A stretch of DNA of 64,000 nt from Propioniciclava tarda (GCF_900182665.1 NZ_FXTL01000009.1:1-64000), one strand, 5' to 3'; shown: positions 9,347 through 18,607, counted from the stretch's first letter. A program made the numbers and translations. The notes: generated from the sequence alone by a model not told the origin.

Positions 9347-10870
9347 ATGCCGCGTCCGCTGGTGATCGCGCTGCACGGGTCCGAGCACCCGGGCGCCGCG
9401 GCGCTGGCGGACGAGCTGGTAACGCTGGTCGGGGCCGAGTTGCCTGGTGTCCAGGTGAGCACCGCGTGGGTGGACGCCCGCGCGCGGGCGTTCTGTGTGG
9501 ACCAACTCCCGGTCCCTGAGCTTGTCGAAGGGGAGCCTGTCGAAGGGCCGATCCGGACCGCGGTTCCTGAGCTTGTCGAAGGGGAGCTTGTCGAAGGGCC
9601 GATCCCGAGCCCGGTCCCTGAGCTTGTCGAAGGGGAGCTTGTCGAAGGGCCGATCCCGACCCCGGTTCCTGAGCCTGTCGAAGGGGAGCTCGTCGAAGGG
9701 CCGATCCCGGTCCCGGTCCCTGAGCTTGTCGAAGGGGAGTTTGCCGAAGGGGAGCCTGTCGGAGGCGACCCTGTAGAAGGGCCGACCGTGGTCCCCGCCT
9801 TCCTGACGGCCGGCTACCACGTGCTCGAGGACCTGCCCGCCCTGGTGGACGGCGGGGTCGTCACCGGCCACGTCGGCCCGGACTTGCTGGACGCCGTCGC
9901 CGATCGGGTAACCGAAGCCGGGGGGCCCGGAGATGCGATTCTGCTTGCCGCAGCGGGATCGAAGCATGCCGAGGCCCGCGCCGAGGTCGAGGCGGCGGCG
10001 TCCGAACTGGGGGTTCGCTTCGGCGTGCCCGTCCGGGTCGGCTACCTCTACGGCGACGGCGCGAGCATCGAGGCCGCCGCCGCAGCACTGATCGCCGATG
10101 GTGCCCGCGACGTCACGGTTGCCACCTACTTCTTGGCCGACGGGCTCTACACCGCCCGATTGCAGGGGCTGCCCGTGGCGCGGCTGAGCCGTCCGATAAG
10201 CGCGCATCCGGTGTTGGTGGACGCGATCGTTCAGCGCTACGCGCACAGTGTCGGGACAACTGATCCCCTCAACGACCCAGCGCCACTGGGTGCTCATCGT
10301 CTCGGTTTTGCGGGAGGTTCAGCACCCAGTCAGCAGGGTTGTGTGCAGCCCGTAACCGCCCAGGGCGCGGAAGAGTTCTTAGCCGGCGTGCCCGCACCGG
10401 AGCCCTACCTGCTCGGCCTGCACCTGAACGGACGCCGCGTCGTGGTCGCGGGCGCGGGTGCGGTCGCCTCGCGGCGCATTCCCCAACTGCTGGACGCCGG
10501 CGCGCGCCTCCACGTCGTCGCGCTCGCCGCGTCCGAGCAGATCAGGACGTGGGCGGCCACCGGACGCCTCACCTGGACGCCTCGCGAGGTGACCACCGCC
10601 GACCTCCAGGGCGCCTGGGTCGTGCTCGCCGCCACGAACGACGCGGACGCCAACGCGCAACTCGCGCAGGCAGCAGAGGCCCAGCGCATCTTCTGCGTCC
10701 GCGCGGATGACGTGGACGCCGGCACCGCCCGGACCCCCGCGACCGGACGCAGCGCGGACCTCCGCGTCGGCGTCCTCTCGGACACACCCAACCCACGACA
10801 CACCGCCGCGGCCCGCACGGTCGCGGTCGAGGCACTGGACGCGTGGGCGTCCGGCAAGGAGCAACCATGA
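9347..10870 (+). CDS. Sirohydrochlorin ferrochelatase / precorrin-2 dehydrogenase fusion with tandem-repeat insert
   Basis: Probably performs the last two siroheme steps: NAD-dependent oxidation of precorrin-2 and Fe insertion. Residues 1-~345 are CbiX/SirB-like, with a first metal-binding His in [11 protein letters not shown] and a second in [15 protein letters not shown]; residues ~350-507 are a CysG-N/Met8-like Rossmann domain ([13 protein letters not shown]). Between the first two strands, at about residues 55-146, lies a striking insert made of five 17-residue units ([17 protein letters not shown]-like), encoded by a 51-bp tandem repeat. The insert falls in a loop, so the fold may survive. 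The gene sits between cysN and the methyltransferase, with an ATGA overlap downstream, and supplies cofactor for the sulfite reductase. Which of the two activities remains functional cannot be told from sequence. Confidence 0.85.
   Translation: MPRPLVIALHGSEHPGAAALADELVTLVGAELPGVQVSTAWVDARARAFCVDQLPVPELVEGEPVEGPIRTAVPELVEGELVEGPIPSPVPELVEGELVEGPIPTPVPEPVEGELVEGPIPVPVPELVEGEFAEGEPVGGDPVEGPTVVPAFLTAGYHVLEDLPALVDGGVVTGHVGPDLLDAVADRVTEAGGPGDAILLAAAGSKHAEARAEVEAAASELGVRFGVPVRVGYLYGDGASIEAAAAALIADGARDVTVATYFLADGLYTARLQGLPVARLSRPISAHPVLVDAIVQRYAHSVGTTDPLNDPAPLGAHRLGFAGGSAPSQQGCVQPVTAQGAEEFLAGVPAPEPYLLGLHLNGRRVVVAGAGAVASRRIPQLLDAGARLHVVALAASEQIRTWAATGRLTWTPREVTTADLQGAWVVLAATNDADANAQLAQAAEAQRIFCVRADDVDAGTARTPATGRSADLRVGVLSDTPNPRHTAAARTVAVEALDAWASGKEQP
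9508..9784 (+). repeat. 51-bp in-frame tandem repeat (five units)
   Basis: The TGAGC core of successive units begins at 9517, 9568, 9619, 9670 and 9721, an exact 51-bp (17-codon) period. Each unit contains two GTCGAAGGG boxes (GAGCTTGTCGAAG family). The last unit decays into GTTTGCCGAAGG and CTGTAGAAGG variants. The unit length keeps the frame, so it behaves like a coding minisatellite. Confidence 0.9.
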
Positions 10871-11628
10871 CTGGCCACGTCACCCTCGTCGGCGGCGGAC
10901 CCGGCGACCCCGACCTCATGACCGTCGGCGGCCTCCGGGCGATCCAGAACGCCGACGTCATCGCCTACGACCGCCTCGCCCCCCTCGAGGTGCTGGCCGA
11001 GGCCCGCCCGGACGCGCTCCTCATCGACGTCGGCAAGGAGCCCCACGGCCGCCAAACCTCCCAGGACGCCATCAACGAGCTCCTCATCACCCACGCCCGC
11101 GCCGGACGCCACGTCGTCCGGTTCAAGGGCGGCGACGGCTACGTCTTCGGACGCGGCGGCGAAGAGGCCCTCGCCTGCGCTGACGCCGGCGTGCCCGTAC
11201 GCGTCATCCCCGGCGTCAGCTCAGCGATCGCCGGACCAGCCCTGGCCGGCATCCCCGTGACGCACCGCTCGCTGACCCAGGGCTTCACCGTGGTTTCGGG
11301 GCACGTCCCGCCGGGTGACGAGCGCAGCACCCTGGACTGGTCGGCGCTCGCGCGCCTCAACACGACCCTGGTGATCCTGATGGGCACGACGCACCTCGCC
11401 GCCATCGCCGCGGCCTTGGTTTCCGACGGCAAGCCCGCCGCCACCACGGCCGCCATCGTCCAGCAGGCCGGACGCCCCGAGCAGCGCGTCCTCCGGGCCA
11501 CGCTCGGCTCGATCGCGGACGCAGCCCGCGCCCACGGCGTCCGGCCGCCGGCGATCGTCATCGTCGGGGACGTCGCCGCCCTGGACGTCACCGCCGCCTC
11601 GCTGGCGGCGTCCGTCACTGCGGCCTGA
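10867..11628 (+). CDS. cobA: Uroporphyrinogen-III C-methyltransferase
   Basis: SAM-dependent methylation of uroporphyrinogen III to precorrin-2, first committed step to siroheme. The 253-residue length and motifs fit SUMT: VTLVGGGPGDPDLMTVGG at the N-terminus, VVRFKGGDGYVFGRGGEE, the VIPGVSSAIAGPALAGIPVTHR substrate loop, and TLVILMGT. It starts with an ATGA overlap with the chelatase/dehydrogenase and closes the sulfate operon; the lipoprotein gene downstream is convergent, 9 bases away. Confidence 0.95.
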   Translation: MTGHVTLVGGGPGDPDLMTVGGLRAIQNADVIAYDRLAPLEVLAEARPDALLIDVGKEPHGRQTSQDAINELLITHARAGRHVVRFKGGDGYVFGRGGEEALACADAGVPVRVIPGVSSAIAGPALAGIPVTHRSLTQGFTVVSGHVPPGDERSTLDWSALARLNTTLVILMGTTHLAAIAAALVSDGKPAATTAAIVQQAGRPEQRVLRATLGSIADAARAHGVRPPAIVIVGDVAALDVTAASLAASVTAA

Positions 11629-11637
11629 CTAGGCCAC

Positions 11638-12813
11638 TCAGGTGCCGGGCGTCGGCATGGGACGCTTCGGGTCCAGCACGGCCTTCGGGTCGAAGAAGCC
11701 GTCCAGGATCTTCGTCTTGCCCTGAATCGCCCGCGACAACGTGATGCCGTCGATGTTGATCCGCCCCTGGCGCAGGGAGCTCGGCTGCAGCTGCATCCAG
11801 GCGGGCGTGCTGCCGTCCACGTTGAAGAAGTAGTCGAAGCCGACGCTGCTCAGATAGGCGTACTTCGGGTTCGCCTTCGTGTACGGCTTGACGTCGGAAA
11901 TGTCGGCCCCGAACGCGTAGATCAGCATGTCGGTCTTGCCGATGATCGGGCTGACGTCGGCCAGCCACGTCCCCATGTCCTTCTGTATGGCCCCCACCGA
12001 GAACTTCGTGTAGTTGCGGTGCCCGTAGCTGTGGCTGGCGAACTTCCAGCCGGACGCCTTGAGGGCATCCGCGACCGCCTTGGCCTTCGCGGCCTCGGCC
12101 TTCGTGGTGTCGTTATCGCCGTAGACGTACGGCGAGCTCTTGTAGCCCAGGACGCCCTCGTAGCCGGTCAGCGCGATCGTGCCCTTGTCGCCCTCGAAGC
12201 TGAAGTCGGGGTGCTTGGCGACGAACTCGTCCAGGACGGTGGTGACGTCGTAGGCGCCCTGGGTGGTGTTGCCGGCGGCGTCCGTGTAGTCGTTGGTGAC
12301 CTTGCCGTCCGGGGTCAGGGTGAGGCGGGTCGCGAAGCCGTTGCCGACGGTGACCTTGTTGTAGCTCATGTCGTCGACCGAGAGCACCAACGGGGTCTTG
12401 CCGGCGGGCAGGTAGAGGGGCGTCCACTTCATGACGCCGGACGCGTCCTTGGCGGCGAGGCGTTGCGGGTGGACGAGCACGTAGCCCTTGGCGTACAGCG
12501 AGTCCAGGATCTTGTTGAACTCGTACTGGGTCACCATGTACTGCTCGATGCCCGCCGACGTCGACCGCTTCGGGTCGAAGCCGCGGTCGGTGTCGACCAC
12601 CAGCGAGTGGAAGAAGATGTGCGAGACCTTGCTGTTGTCCGGCCACTTGACCAGCCCGTCGGCCCGCGGGGTATCGGACGCCGACGGCTGGCCCGTCGCG
12701 GACGGCCTGGGCGGCGGGGACACGGGGGTGGTCGGCGAACTCGGTGCGGACGGTGTCGAACAGCTGACAAGGGCAAAGACCAGCGCCAGGGTGGCAAGGG
12801 CGCGACGACTCAT
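11638..12813 (-). CDS. Secreted polysaccharide deacetylase-like lipoprotein
   Basis: A 391-residue exported lipoprotein: MSRRALATLALVFALVSC gives a basic start, hydrophobic core and lipobox, followed by a long Pro/Ser/Thr-rich linker. The body resembles the NodB/polysaccharide deacetylase fold: an SVDDMSY segment matches the catalytic Asp-Asp motif, and SHSYGHRNY supplies the metal-binding His residues, with VSHIFFHSL preceding. It likely trims or de-acetylates a cell-wall or capsular glycan outside the membrane, though substrate is unknown. The open frame extends upstream, but the signal peptide and ATG at 12813 set the start. It is transcribed towards the sulfate operon. Confidence 0.75.
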   Translation of the reverse strand: MSRRALATLALVFALVSCSTPSAPSSPTTPVSPPPRPSATGQPSASDTPRADGLVKWPDNSKVSHIFFHSLVVDTDRGFDPKRSTSAGIEQYMVTQYEFNKILDSLYAKGYVLVHPQRLAAKDASGVMKWTPLYLPAGKTPLVLSVDDMSYNKVTVGNGFATRLTLTPDGKVTNDYTDAAGNTTQGAYDVTTVLDEFVAKHPDFSFEGDKGTIALTGYEGVLGYKSSPYVYGDNDTTKAEAAKAKAVADALKASGWKFASHSYGHRNYTKFSVGAIQKDMGTWLADVSPIIGKTDMLIYAFGADISDVKPYTKANPKYAYLSSVGFDYFFNVDGSTPAWMQLQPSSLRQGRINIDGITLSRAIQGKTKILDGFFDPKAVLDPKRPMPTPGT

Positions 12814-12998
12814 GGTCGAAGGATATGCGCGATTCTGTGAGGATCCCGTGAGCCGCGCGGTCGACCGCCCACGGCTTGCCGGACGCCACTGGCTTGGGGA
12901 GGCCGATCGATGAATCCCCCCGGCGTGTCCGGAGGCTCCGATCCTTGGGAAGGTTGGAGTTCGCCGGTGGGCTGGCAATGCCCCCACCGCAGGGTTGA

Positions 12999-13200
12999 AG
13001 AGCCATCAAAGCCGCCCGCAACATGCCGGTCGATCCGGGGCTGACGTTCGAGGAGACCGGCATCGACTACTTGTGCGTCGACGAGCTGCACGGCTACAAG
13101 AACCTGGTGACGGTGTCCGAGATCCCGGACGCCAACATCACCGGCTCCAAGCGTGCGTTCGATCTTTACGCCAAAGCCACCTATCTACGGCGCACGACCC
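12999..13200 (+). pseudogene. Fragment of a large SNF2/DEAH-type helicase-methylase
   Basis: An in-frame stretch begins right after a stop codon and reads DPGLTFEETGIDYLCVDELH followed by GYKNL, then GSKRAFDLYAKATYLRRT. The pattern of [F-E-E/Q-T-G-I-D-Y-L-x-V-D-E-x-H-x-Y-K-N-L] is the Walker B region of the giant helicase/N6-methylase proteins carried by actinobacterial plasmids and phages (from memory). The Walker A region and everything else are missing, so only about 65 residues survive. It probably marks an old mobile-element insertion. Confidence 0.5.
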
Positions 13201-13309
13201 AGAGTGGTCGGGTGATGTGCGCCAACAGGAGTTCCCCATGGATTTGCGCTGCCCCAGTTGACGCCCGCAGCAAGGACGCCGCTGGCTTGGGGCGCGTTGA
13301 TGGATCGCT

Positions 13310-13363
13310 GGCTGAGCCTGTCGAAGCCGCTGCTGCTCGGGGCTTCGACAAGGTCAGCCACCG
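13310..13363. repeat. Inverted pair of the CTTCGAC-type repeat
   Basis: GGCTGAGCCTGTCGAAGCC and its near-complement GGGGCTTCGACAAGGTCAGCC lie about ten bases apart and could form a stem of about 20 bp with few mismatches, a REP-like intergenic hairpin. Confidence 0.75.
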
Positions 13364-13462
13364 GCGTCCATGAATCGGCCAGCCGGATTGGCCGCAGCGG
13401 TCGGCGCGTTTCCGTAGGTTGGCCCTGGCGGCTGGCGCCCGGCCGCGTGAGGAGGACCGAGC

Positions 13463-14290
13463 ATGCGTCATCTGGTGCGACTGACCGACTGGACGGCCGA
13501 CGAGGTCCAAGTCATCTTCGACCTCGCCGACGCCTACTCACGCGGCGAGGGCCCGCGCACCGAGGGCTGCGCCGTGCTGTTCTTCCCGGCGTCCAGCCTG
13601 CGGACCCGCGTCACCTTTGAGCGGGGCGCCCACCTCATGGGCCTGCAGCCGATGGTGTTCCCGCCCGAGACCCTCGACAAGCCCGAAAGCCTCGCCGACG
13701 TCGCCGGCTACCTCGCGAACTGGGCGTCGCTGCTGGTGGTCCGGCACGGAGACATCACCAAGCTGGACGCTCTCGCCGCCGCCCAGCAACTGCCGGTCAT
13801 CAACGCCATGACCAGCGCCAACCACCCCTGCGAAGTGCTCGCGGACGTGTACGCCCTGCGGGGGTTGCGTCCAGAGCTGGGACGCCTTCGGTTCCTGTTC
13901 GTCGGCGCGGACGGCAACATCGCGCGGGCGTGGGCCGAGCTGGCGTCCGTGCTGGGACTCTCGCTCACCCAGTGCTGCCCGGCCGAGTTGGCCGTCCCGG
14001 GACTCACCTGGACCGACAACCTGGACGCCGCCATCACGACGGCCGACGTCGTGCTCACCGACGGGGTCGGACCCCACCGCGACGCGCTCGCGCCGTACCG
14101 CGTGACTCGGGAGAAGCTGCGTCTCGCGAAGCCCGACGTGCTGCTCAACCCGTGCCCGCCGTTCATCCGCGGCAACGAGATCTCAGCGGACGCCGTCGAG
14201 TCGCCTGGTCCGTTCGTGGGCTACGGCTTCAAGAGGTCGTTGCTGCCGGTGCAACAGGCCGTGATGGCGTACTGCCTCGGTCTCGGCTGA
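13463..14290 (+). CDS. Atypical aspartate/ornithine carbamoyltransferase-family protein
   Basis: A 275-residue protein of the carbamoyltransferase fold. The carbamoyl-phosphate loop SSLRTRVTFERG replaces the usual S-x-R-T-R-x-S-F, HPCEVLADVYAL corresponds to HPxQxLxD, and a second-domain FVGADGNIARAWAELASVLG fits the ornithine-type nucleotide-like fold. The ornithine-binding HCLP motif is replaced by NPCPPFIRGNEIS, and the protein is about 50 residues shorter than the true ornithine enzyme at 41153. It has a perfect AGGAGG site and stands just before hutU. Substrate is unknown; it may be a carbamoyltransferase for another amine. No functional guess beyond the family is justified. Confidence 0.7.
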   Translation: MRHLVRLTDWTADEVQVIFDLADAYSRGEGPRTEGCAVLFFPASSLRTRVTFERGAHLMGLQPMVFPPETLDKPESLADVAGYLANWASLLVVRHGDITKLDALAAAQQLPVINAMTSANHPCEVLADVYALRGLRPELGRLRFLFVGADGNIARAWAELASVLGLSLTQCCPAELAVPGLTWTDNLDAAITTADVVLTDGVGPHRDALAPYRVTREKLRLAKPDVLLNPCPPFIRGNEISADAVESPGPFVGYGFKRSLLPVQQAVMAYCLGLG

Positions 14291-14362
14291 CGACTGCTCA
14301 GCATCAGGTCCGTCTTGCGCGTCGGATCCTGCCCGTTCCTTCATCGTTGAGGTCGGTTCCCA

Positions 14363-14426
14363 GATCCCATGCTCGATCGCCGAAACGCCGGGCGAGTGCT
14401 GCGGATCACTCATCGAGCATGGGATC
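14363..14426. repeat. Perfect 15-bp inverted repeat downstream of the carbamoyltransferase-like gene
   Basis: GATCCCATGCTCGAT (14363-14377) and ATCGAGCATGGGATC (14412-14426) are exact complements around a 34-base loop. A related element (CATCCCATGCGAT ... ATCGAGCATGG, followed by GAAACGCCGG as here) lies upstream of FTCD at 23568-23648. It may end transcription or be a dispersed repeat. Confidence 0.6.
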
Positions 14427-14511
14427 CGGTTCCGCCCCCTGCCCGCGCCGGGCTGACGGCGGCGATTCGTTCCGAGCTGTCAAGAGCGGCCCCTCACGCC
14501 TTCCGACCGGG

Positions 14512-14525
14512 TCTCGGATCACAGA
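14512..14525. promoter_or_regulatory. Candidate hut operator upstream of hutU
   Basis: TCTCGGATCACAGA, an imperfect palindrome TCTnnGATCnnAGA. The identical 14-mer lies before hutH and a two-base variant before FTCD. It ends 98 bases before the hutU ATG. Sharing among three separated hut units suggests the binding site of a common regulator, perhaps the IclR protein encoded next to hutH. Confidence 0.6.
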
Positions 14526-14623
14526 TGCCCCGATCGCGGGACGCCGCCGCGTCCTCTGATTCGGCAAACCTGAGACCGGACGCCAGCGCGACGTGCGCGG
14601 CGGCGTCCGAACCGGAGGTGGAC

Positions 14624-16312
14624 ATGGACTGGACGGGGGCGCGCCCGGTGCGGGCGCCGCGCGGGGCGGAGCTGACCTGCAAGGGCTGGCCGCAGGAGGC
14701 CGCGCTGCGGATGCTGATGAACAACCTCGACCCCGAGGTGGCGGAGCATCCCGACGAGCTGGTGGTCTACGGCGGCTCCGGGCGGGCCGCGCGCGGCTGG
14801 GCGGCGTTCGACGCGATCGTGGCGTCGCTGCGGGACTTGGAAGCGGACGAGACGCTGCTGGTGCAGTCCGGGAAGCCGGTCGGGATCTTCCGGACCCACG
14901 AGTGGGCCCCCCGCGTGCTGATCGCCAACTCGAACCTCGTCGGCGACTGGGCGAACTGGGAGCACTTCCGATCCCTGGAGCGGCAAGGGCTGATGATGTA
15001 CGGCCAGATGACCGCCGGGTCGTGGATCTACATCGGCACCCAGGGCATCCTGCAGGGAACGTACGAGACGTTCGGGGCAGTGGCGCGGAAGCGGTTCGGC
15101 GACCCTTCGACAGGGTCAGGGACCTTGGCCGGGACGATCACCCTGACCGCCGGGCTGGGTGGCATGGGCGGAGCGCAGCCGCTCGCGGTGACCATGAACG
15201 ACGGCGTGGCGATCTGCATCGAATGCGATCGCTCCCGGATCGAGCGGCGCATCGAGCACCGCTACCTGGACGTCATGGCGTCCGACCTGGACGACGCGCT
15301 GCGGCTGGCGAACGAGGCGAAGGCCGCGAGACGTCCGCTGTCGATCGGACTCGAGGGCAACGCGGCCGAACTCGTGCCGGCGATCCTGGCGCGGCACCTC
15401 GCCGGCGACGTGACGATCGACGTCGTCACGGACCAAACGTCCGCGCACGACCCGCTGCAGTACCTGCCGGTGGGGGTGGCGTTCGCCGACTGGAAGGACG
15501 CTGCTGCCGCCGACCCGGCCGGCTTCACCACGCGCGCGCAGGCGTCCATGGCCGCCCACGTCGCAGCGATGGTCGGCTTCGTGGACGCCGGCGCCGAGGT
15601 CTTCGACTACGGGAATTCCATTCGGGACGAGGCCCGCAAGGGCGGTTTCGCGCGGGCGTTCGAGTTCCCGGGGTTTGTGCCGGCGTACATCCGGCCGCTG
15701 TTCGAAGAAGGCAAGGGACCCTTCCGTTGGGCCGCGCTGTCGGGCGACCCCGAGGACATCGCCAAGACGGACGCGGCGATCCTCGAGCTGTTCGGCGACG
15801 ACGCGCACCTGCGCCGCTGGATCACGATGGCCCAAGAACGCGTCCACTATCAGGGCTTGCCAGCACGCATTTGCTGGCTGGGCTACGGCGAGCGGGCGCG
15901 GGCCGGCGTCCGGTTCAACGAGCTGGTCGCGGCGGGCGAGATCGGCCCGATCGCCATCGGCCGCGACCACCTGGACTCGGGCTCCGTGGCGTCCCCGTAC
16001 CGCGAGACCGAGGGCATGCTCGACGGCACGGACGCCGTCGCCGACTGGCCGCTGCTCAACGCGCTGCTGAACACGGCGTCCGGTGCGAGCTGGGTGTCGA
16101 TTCATCACGGCGGTGGCGTCGGGATCGGACGCTCCATCCACGCGGGCCAGGTCTGCGTCGCCGATGGGACGCCGCTGGCGGCGGAGAAGCTCGCGCGGGT
16201 GCTCACGAACGATCCGGGCACCGGCGTCATGCGTCACGTGGACGCGGGCTACACCCACGCCCGCGACGTGGCCCGCGAGCGCGGCGTCCGGATCCCGATG
16301 CTGGACGCCTGA
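14624..16312 (+). CDS. hutU: Urocanate hydratase
   Basis: Second step of histidine catabolism: urocanate to 4-imidazolone-5-propionate with tightly bound NAD. The 562-residue length is normal. Hallmarks are [30 protein letters not shown] (NAD binding), the catalytic Cys417 in [12 protein letters not shown], and the C-terminal [18 protein letters not shown]. The ATG at 14624 follows a GGAGG site. A CTTCGAC-type repeat (15102-15122) is translated as DPSTGSG at about residues 160-166, in the spot where homologues read a short HFGG-D loop, so it lengthens that loop. The imidazolonepropionase gene follows 250 bases downstream. Confidence 0.95.
   Translation: MDWTGARPVRAPRGAELTCKGWPQEAALRMLMNNLDPEVAEHPDELVVYGGSGRAARGWAAFDAIVASLRDLEADETLLVQSGKPVGIFRTHEWAPRVLIANSNLVGDWANWEHFRSLERQGLMMYGQMTAGSWIYIGTQGILQGTYETFGAVARKRFGDPSTGSGTLAGTITLTAGLGGMGGAQPLAVTMNDGVAICIECDRSRIERRIEHRYLDVMASDLDDALRLANEAKAARRPLSIGLEGNAAELVPAILARHLAGDVTIDVVTDQTSAHDPLQYLPVGVAFADWKDAAAADPAGFTTRAQASMAAHVAAMVGFVDAGAEVFDYGNSIRDEARKGGFARAFEFPGFVPAYIRPLFEEGKGPFRWAALSGDPEDIAKTDAAILELFGDDAHLRRWITMAQERVHYQGLPARICWLGYGERARAGVRFNELVAAGEIGPIAIGRDHLDSGSVASPYRETEGMLDGTDAVADWPLLNALLNTASGASWVSIHHGGGVGIGRSIHAGQVCVADGTPLAAEKLARVLTNDPGTGVMRHVDAGYTHARDVARERGVRIPMLDA
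15102..15122. repeat. CTTCGACAGGGTCAGG repeat inside hutU
   Basis: CCCTTCGACAGGGTCAGGG is a variant of the dispersed repeat; it is inserted in frame within a surface loop of HutU just before the NAD-binding glycine-rich segment. Confidence 0.65.
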
Positions 16313-16478
16313 CCGCCCCAGCACCTCGATCTCTCCTTCGTCCACGACCCGCAGTGGAGCCCGCGCGACTACAAGGCCTGTGAACGGCGACTACAGGTCG
16401 CGGGTCCCGGCTATCGCAGCGAGGTGGCTGCGGCCGGGGGGTGGAGCGAGAGTTCACGCCGGCGAACCCGGATTTGCG

Positions 16479-16548
16479 CACTCTCAGCGTCCAGAATGGG
16501 CGAAGGATGCGCCTGGGCGTCCGTGAGAGTGACGAAAACCGTGTTGAC
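16479..16548 (+). repeat. Inverted-repeat leader element upstream of hutI
   Basis: CACTCTCA (16479-16486) and TGAGAGTG (16524-16531) bracket 37 bases; the right arm continues ACGAAAACCGTGTTGA. The same right-arm string occurs before the APH-like gene (57227-57243) and, on the minus strand, before the HAD gene (42868-42892). In each case it lies shortly upstream of a start codon in the gene's own orientation. Confidence 0.6.
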
Positions 16549-16562
16549 GAGAGGAGGAGGCG

Positions 16563-17714
16563 ATGTCGCTGAGGGTCGTCAACATCGGCGAGCTGGTCAC
16601 GAACGATCCGAGCATGGGCGACGGCACGCTGGGCCTGCTGCATGACGCCGCGCTTGTCGTCGAGGACGGACGCGTCGCCTGGGTCGGACCCTCGTCGCGC
16701 TGCCCTGACGCCGACGAGAACCTGGACGCCGCGGGCGCGGCCGTGATCCCGGGGTTCGTCGAGAGCCACAGCCACCTGGTGTTCGCGGGCGAGCGGGCGG
16801 CCGAGTTCGAGGCCCGGATGACGGGCCAGCCGTACGCCGCGGGTGGCATCCGGACCACGATCGCAGCGACGCGGGCGGCGTCCGATCTCGCCCTCGCGAC
16901 CAACGTCACGCGCTTGCTGGGGGAGTACCGCCGAGCCGGCACCACGACCGTCGAGTGCAAGTCGGGCTACGGGCAGACGGTGCACGACGAACTCCGATCG
17001 GTCAGCATCGCCCGTTGTCACGCTGACGATGCGACCTTGCTCGCAGCGCATGTGCCGCCGCCCGAGTACGCCGGACGTGCGGACGACTACGTGCGGATGG
17101 TCGTCGACGAAATGATCCCGGCCTGCGCTCCGCACGCCGCCTGGATCGACGCCTTCTGCGAGCGCGGGGCGTTCAGCGCCGAGCAGACCCGGGCCGTCCT
17201 CGAGGCCGGACGCGCCGCCGGGCTGGGCGTCCGGGTGCACGCGAATCAGCTGACCCCCGGCGACGGCGTCCGGATCGGGGTCGATTTGGACGCGGCGTCC
17301 GTCGACCACTGCTGCCACCTCACCGACGCGGACGTGGACGCGCTGGCGCAGTCGACCACCGTTGCCACGCTGCTGCCAGCCGCCGACTTCTCGACCCGTA
17401 ACGCCTACCCGGACGCGCGCCGCCTGCTGGACGCCGGCGTCACCGTAGCGCTGGGCGCCGACTGCAACCCGGGCACCAGCTACACGACGTCGATGCCCTT
17501 CGTGATCGCACTCGCGGTGCAGGCCCTGCGGATGTCGCCGGCTGAGGCGCTCTGGTCGGCCACCCTCGGCGGCGCCCGGGCGCTGCGCCGGACCGACGTG
17601 GGCCATCTCAGCCACGGCGCCCGCGCCGACCTCGTCCTTTTGGACGCCCCGAGCTATCTCCACCTGGCCTACCGGCCGGGCGTGCCCTTGGTGGCGCGCG
17701 TGCTCAAGGCGTGA
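16563..17714 (+). CDS. hutI: Imidazolonepropionase
   Basis: Third step of histidine degradation: hydrolysis of imidazolone-propionate to N-formimino-L-glutamate. A 383-residue amidohydrolase with the metal-binding [12 protein letters not shown] (usually DxHTHxxxxGxR), the KSGYG motif, the HANQ metal site and the terminal GADCNPGT aspartate motif. A strong GAGGAGG site precedes the ATG at 16563. The product feeds the FTCD enzyme encoded at 21666-23492. It ends in a long hairpin (17720-17765). Confidence 0.93.
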   Translation: MSLRVVNIGELVTNDPSMGDGTLGLLHDAALVVEDGRVAWVGPSSRCPDADENLDAAGAAVIPGFVESHSHLVFAGERAAEFEARMTGQPYAAGGIRTTIAATRAASDLALATNVTRLLGEYRRAGTTTVECKSGYGQTVHDELRSVSIARCHADDATLLAAHVPPPEYAGRADDYVRMVVDEMIPACAPHAAWIDAFCERGAFSAEQTRAVLEAGRAAGLGVRVHANQLTPGDGVRIGVDLDAASVDHCCHLTDADVDALAQSTTVATLLPAADFSTRNAYPDARRLLDAGVTVALGADCNPGTSYTTSMPFVIALAVQALRMSPAEALWSATLGGARALRRTDVGHLSHGARADLVLLDAPSYLHLAYRPGVPLVARVLKA

Positions 17715-17719
17715 CGTCG

Positions 17720-17765
17720 GATACGTGCGCTTTTGGTCGGTGGTCGAACCAAAAGCGCACGTATC
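17720..17765. terminator. Long hairpin after hutI
   Basis: GATACGTGCGCTTTTGGT (17720-17737) pairs perfectly over 18 bp with ACCAAAAGCGCACGTATC (17748-17765). It starts six bases after the hutI stop. There is no U-tract, only T4 within the stem, so it may stop transcription as a pure hairpin or be a mobile palindrome. Confidence 0.6.
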
Positions 17766-17800
17766 TGGCGCTAGCTCAATACTGGACGCATGACAGGGGT

Positions 17801-18607
17801 ATGCGCGTGACAGCCGAAGCGTGGGTGTGCCTGGCGCTCGCGGTCGTCGCCGGCGCCACCGCCGCGTTCGTCGCCCTCCGCTGGCGTGTCGACCGCCGCG
17901 CATTAGCCCTCGCCAGCGCCGCGCGGGCGTCCGCGATCGACGCCCAACATCGCACCGCCGAACTGGCCGTGGCGGCCGAACGCATCCGGATTGTCCGCGA
18001 GATGCACGACGTGCTCGCCCACAGCCTCGCGATCATGATCGCCCAGGCGGACGGCGGCAGCTTCGTCACGGCCAACGCGGACGCGTCCAAGCGCGCCTTC
18101 GTCACCATCGCCGAGACCGGACGCGCCGCGCTGACCGACACCCGCCGGATCCTGGGCCTGCTGCGCTCCGGCGAGGACGCCCCCGATCTGGCCCCCATGC
18201 CGGACGACGCCTCCACCGACGCGCTCGTGGATCGCGCCCGGGCGGCGGGGCTGGCGGCGTCCGTGGTGCGGGTCGGCCAGCCGCGCAACCTGCCCGCCGG
18301 CACCCGGATGGCCCTGTTCCGCATCTGCCAAGAGGCGCTCACGAACACGTTCAAGCACGCCGGCGCCGGCGCCCGCGTGATCGTCGCCGAGGACTGGCGC
18401 GACGATCAGGTCGTGCTGACCATCACCAACGAAGGCGGGTCCTCGCCGGCGCCCGCCGACGACCCGATGGGCGGCCACGGCCTCGGACTCATCGGCATGC
18501 GCGAGCGCGCCGAAATCGTCGGCGGACGCTTCACCGCCGGCCCGTCCGAGGGCGGCTTCCGCGTGCAGGCTGTCCTGCCGATCACGTCCAAGGAGGGCGA
18601 TGTCTGA
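17801..18607 (+). CDS. NarL-type sensor histidine kinase
   Basis: A short 268-residue sensor kinase anchored by one N-terminal membrane segment (about residues 8-26). The HisKA_3 dimerisation region has the phosphoacceptor H69 in REMHDVLAH; the ATPase domain carries EALTNTFKHA (N box) and GHGLGLIGMRERA (G box). There is no periplasmic sensor domain, so the signal is probably read in the membrane or from a partner. It overlaps the response regulator by 8 bases, and with the convergent ABC-2 exporter at 19321-21587 resembles antibiotic/envelope-stress modules of Gram-positive bacteria. ATG 17801 was chosen because the membrane segment begins just after it. Confidence 0.88.
   Translation: MRVTAEAWVCLALAVVAGATAAFVALRWRVDRRALALASAARASAIDAQHRTAELAVAAERIRIVREMHDVLAHSLAIMIAQADGGSFVTANADASKRAFVTIAETGRAALTDTRRILGLLRSGEDAPDLAPMPDDASTDALVDRARAAGLAASVVRVGQPRNLPAGTRMALFRICQEALTNTFKHAGAGARVIVAEDWRDDQVVLTITNEGGSSPAPADDPMGGHGLGLIGMRERAEIVGGRFTAGPSEGGFRVQAVLPITSKEGDV

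Larger units (their letters stand above)
12814..13462. other. Degraded intergenic region
   Basis: A 650-base stretch without an intact gene. It contains the helicase-like remnant at 12999-13200, a CTTCGAC-type inverted repeat at 13310-13363 and two copies of a GGACGCC-x-CTGGCTTGGGG phrase (near 12886 and 13278). An AGGAGG site at its right end serves the carbamoyltransferase-like gene. It looks like the scar of a lost mobile element. Confidence 0.5.

Noticed and set aside
9508-9784. CRISPR-like array appearance of the regularly spaced repeats
   Set aside because: The period is exactly 51 bp with almost no variable spacer, the reading frame is open throughout and flanks belong to one gene; no cas genes are visible.
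16313-16480. Possible gene remnant after hutU (HLDLSFVHDPQWSPRDYKA)
   Set aside because: The stretch has a protein-like look but I could not place it in any family, and it lacks a start codon and length.
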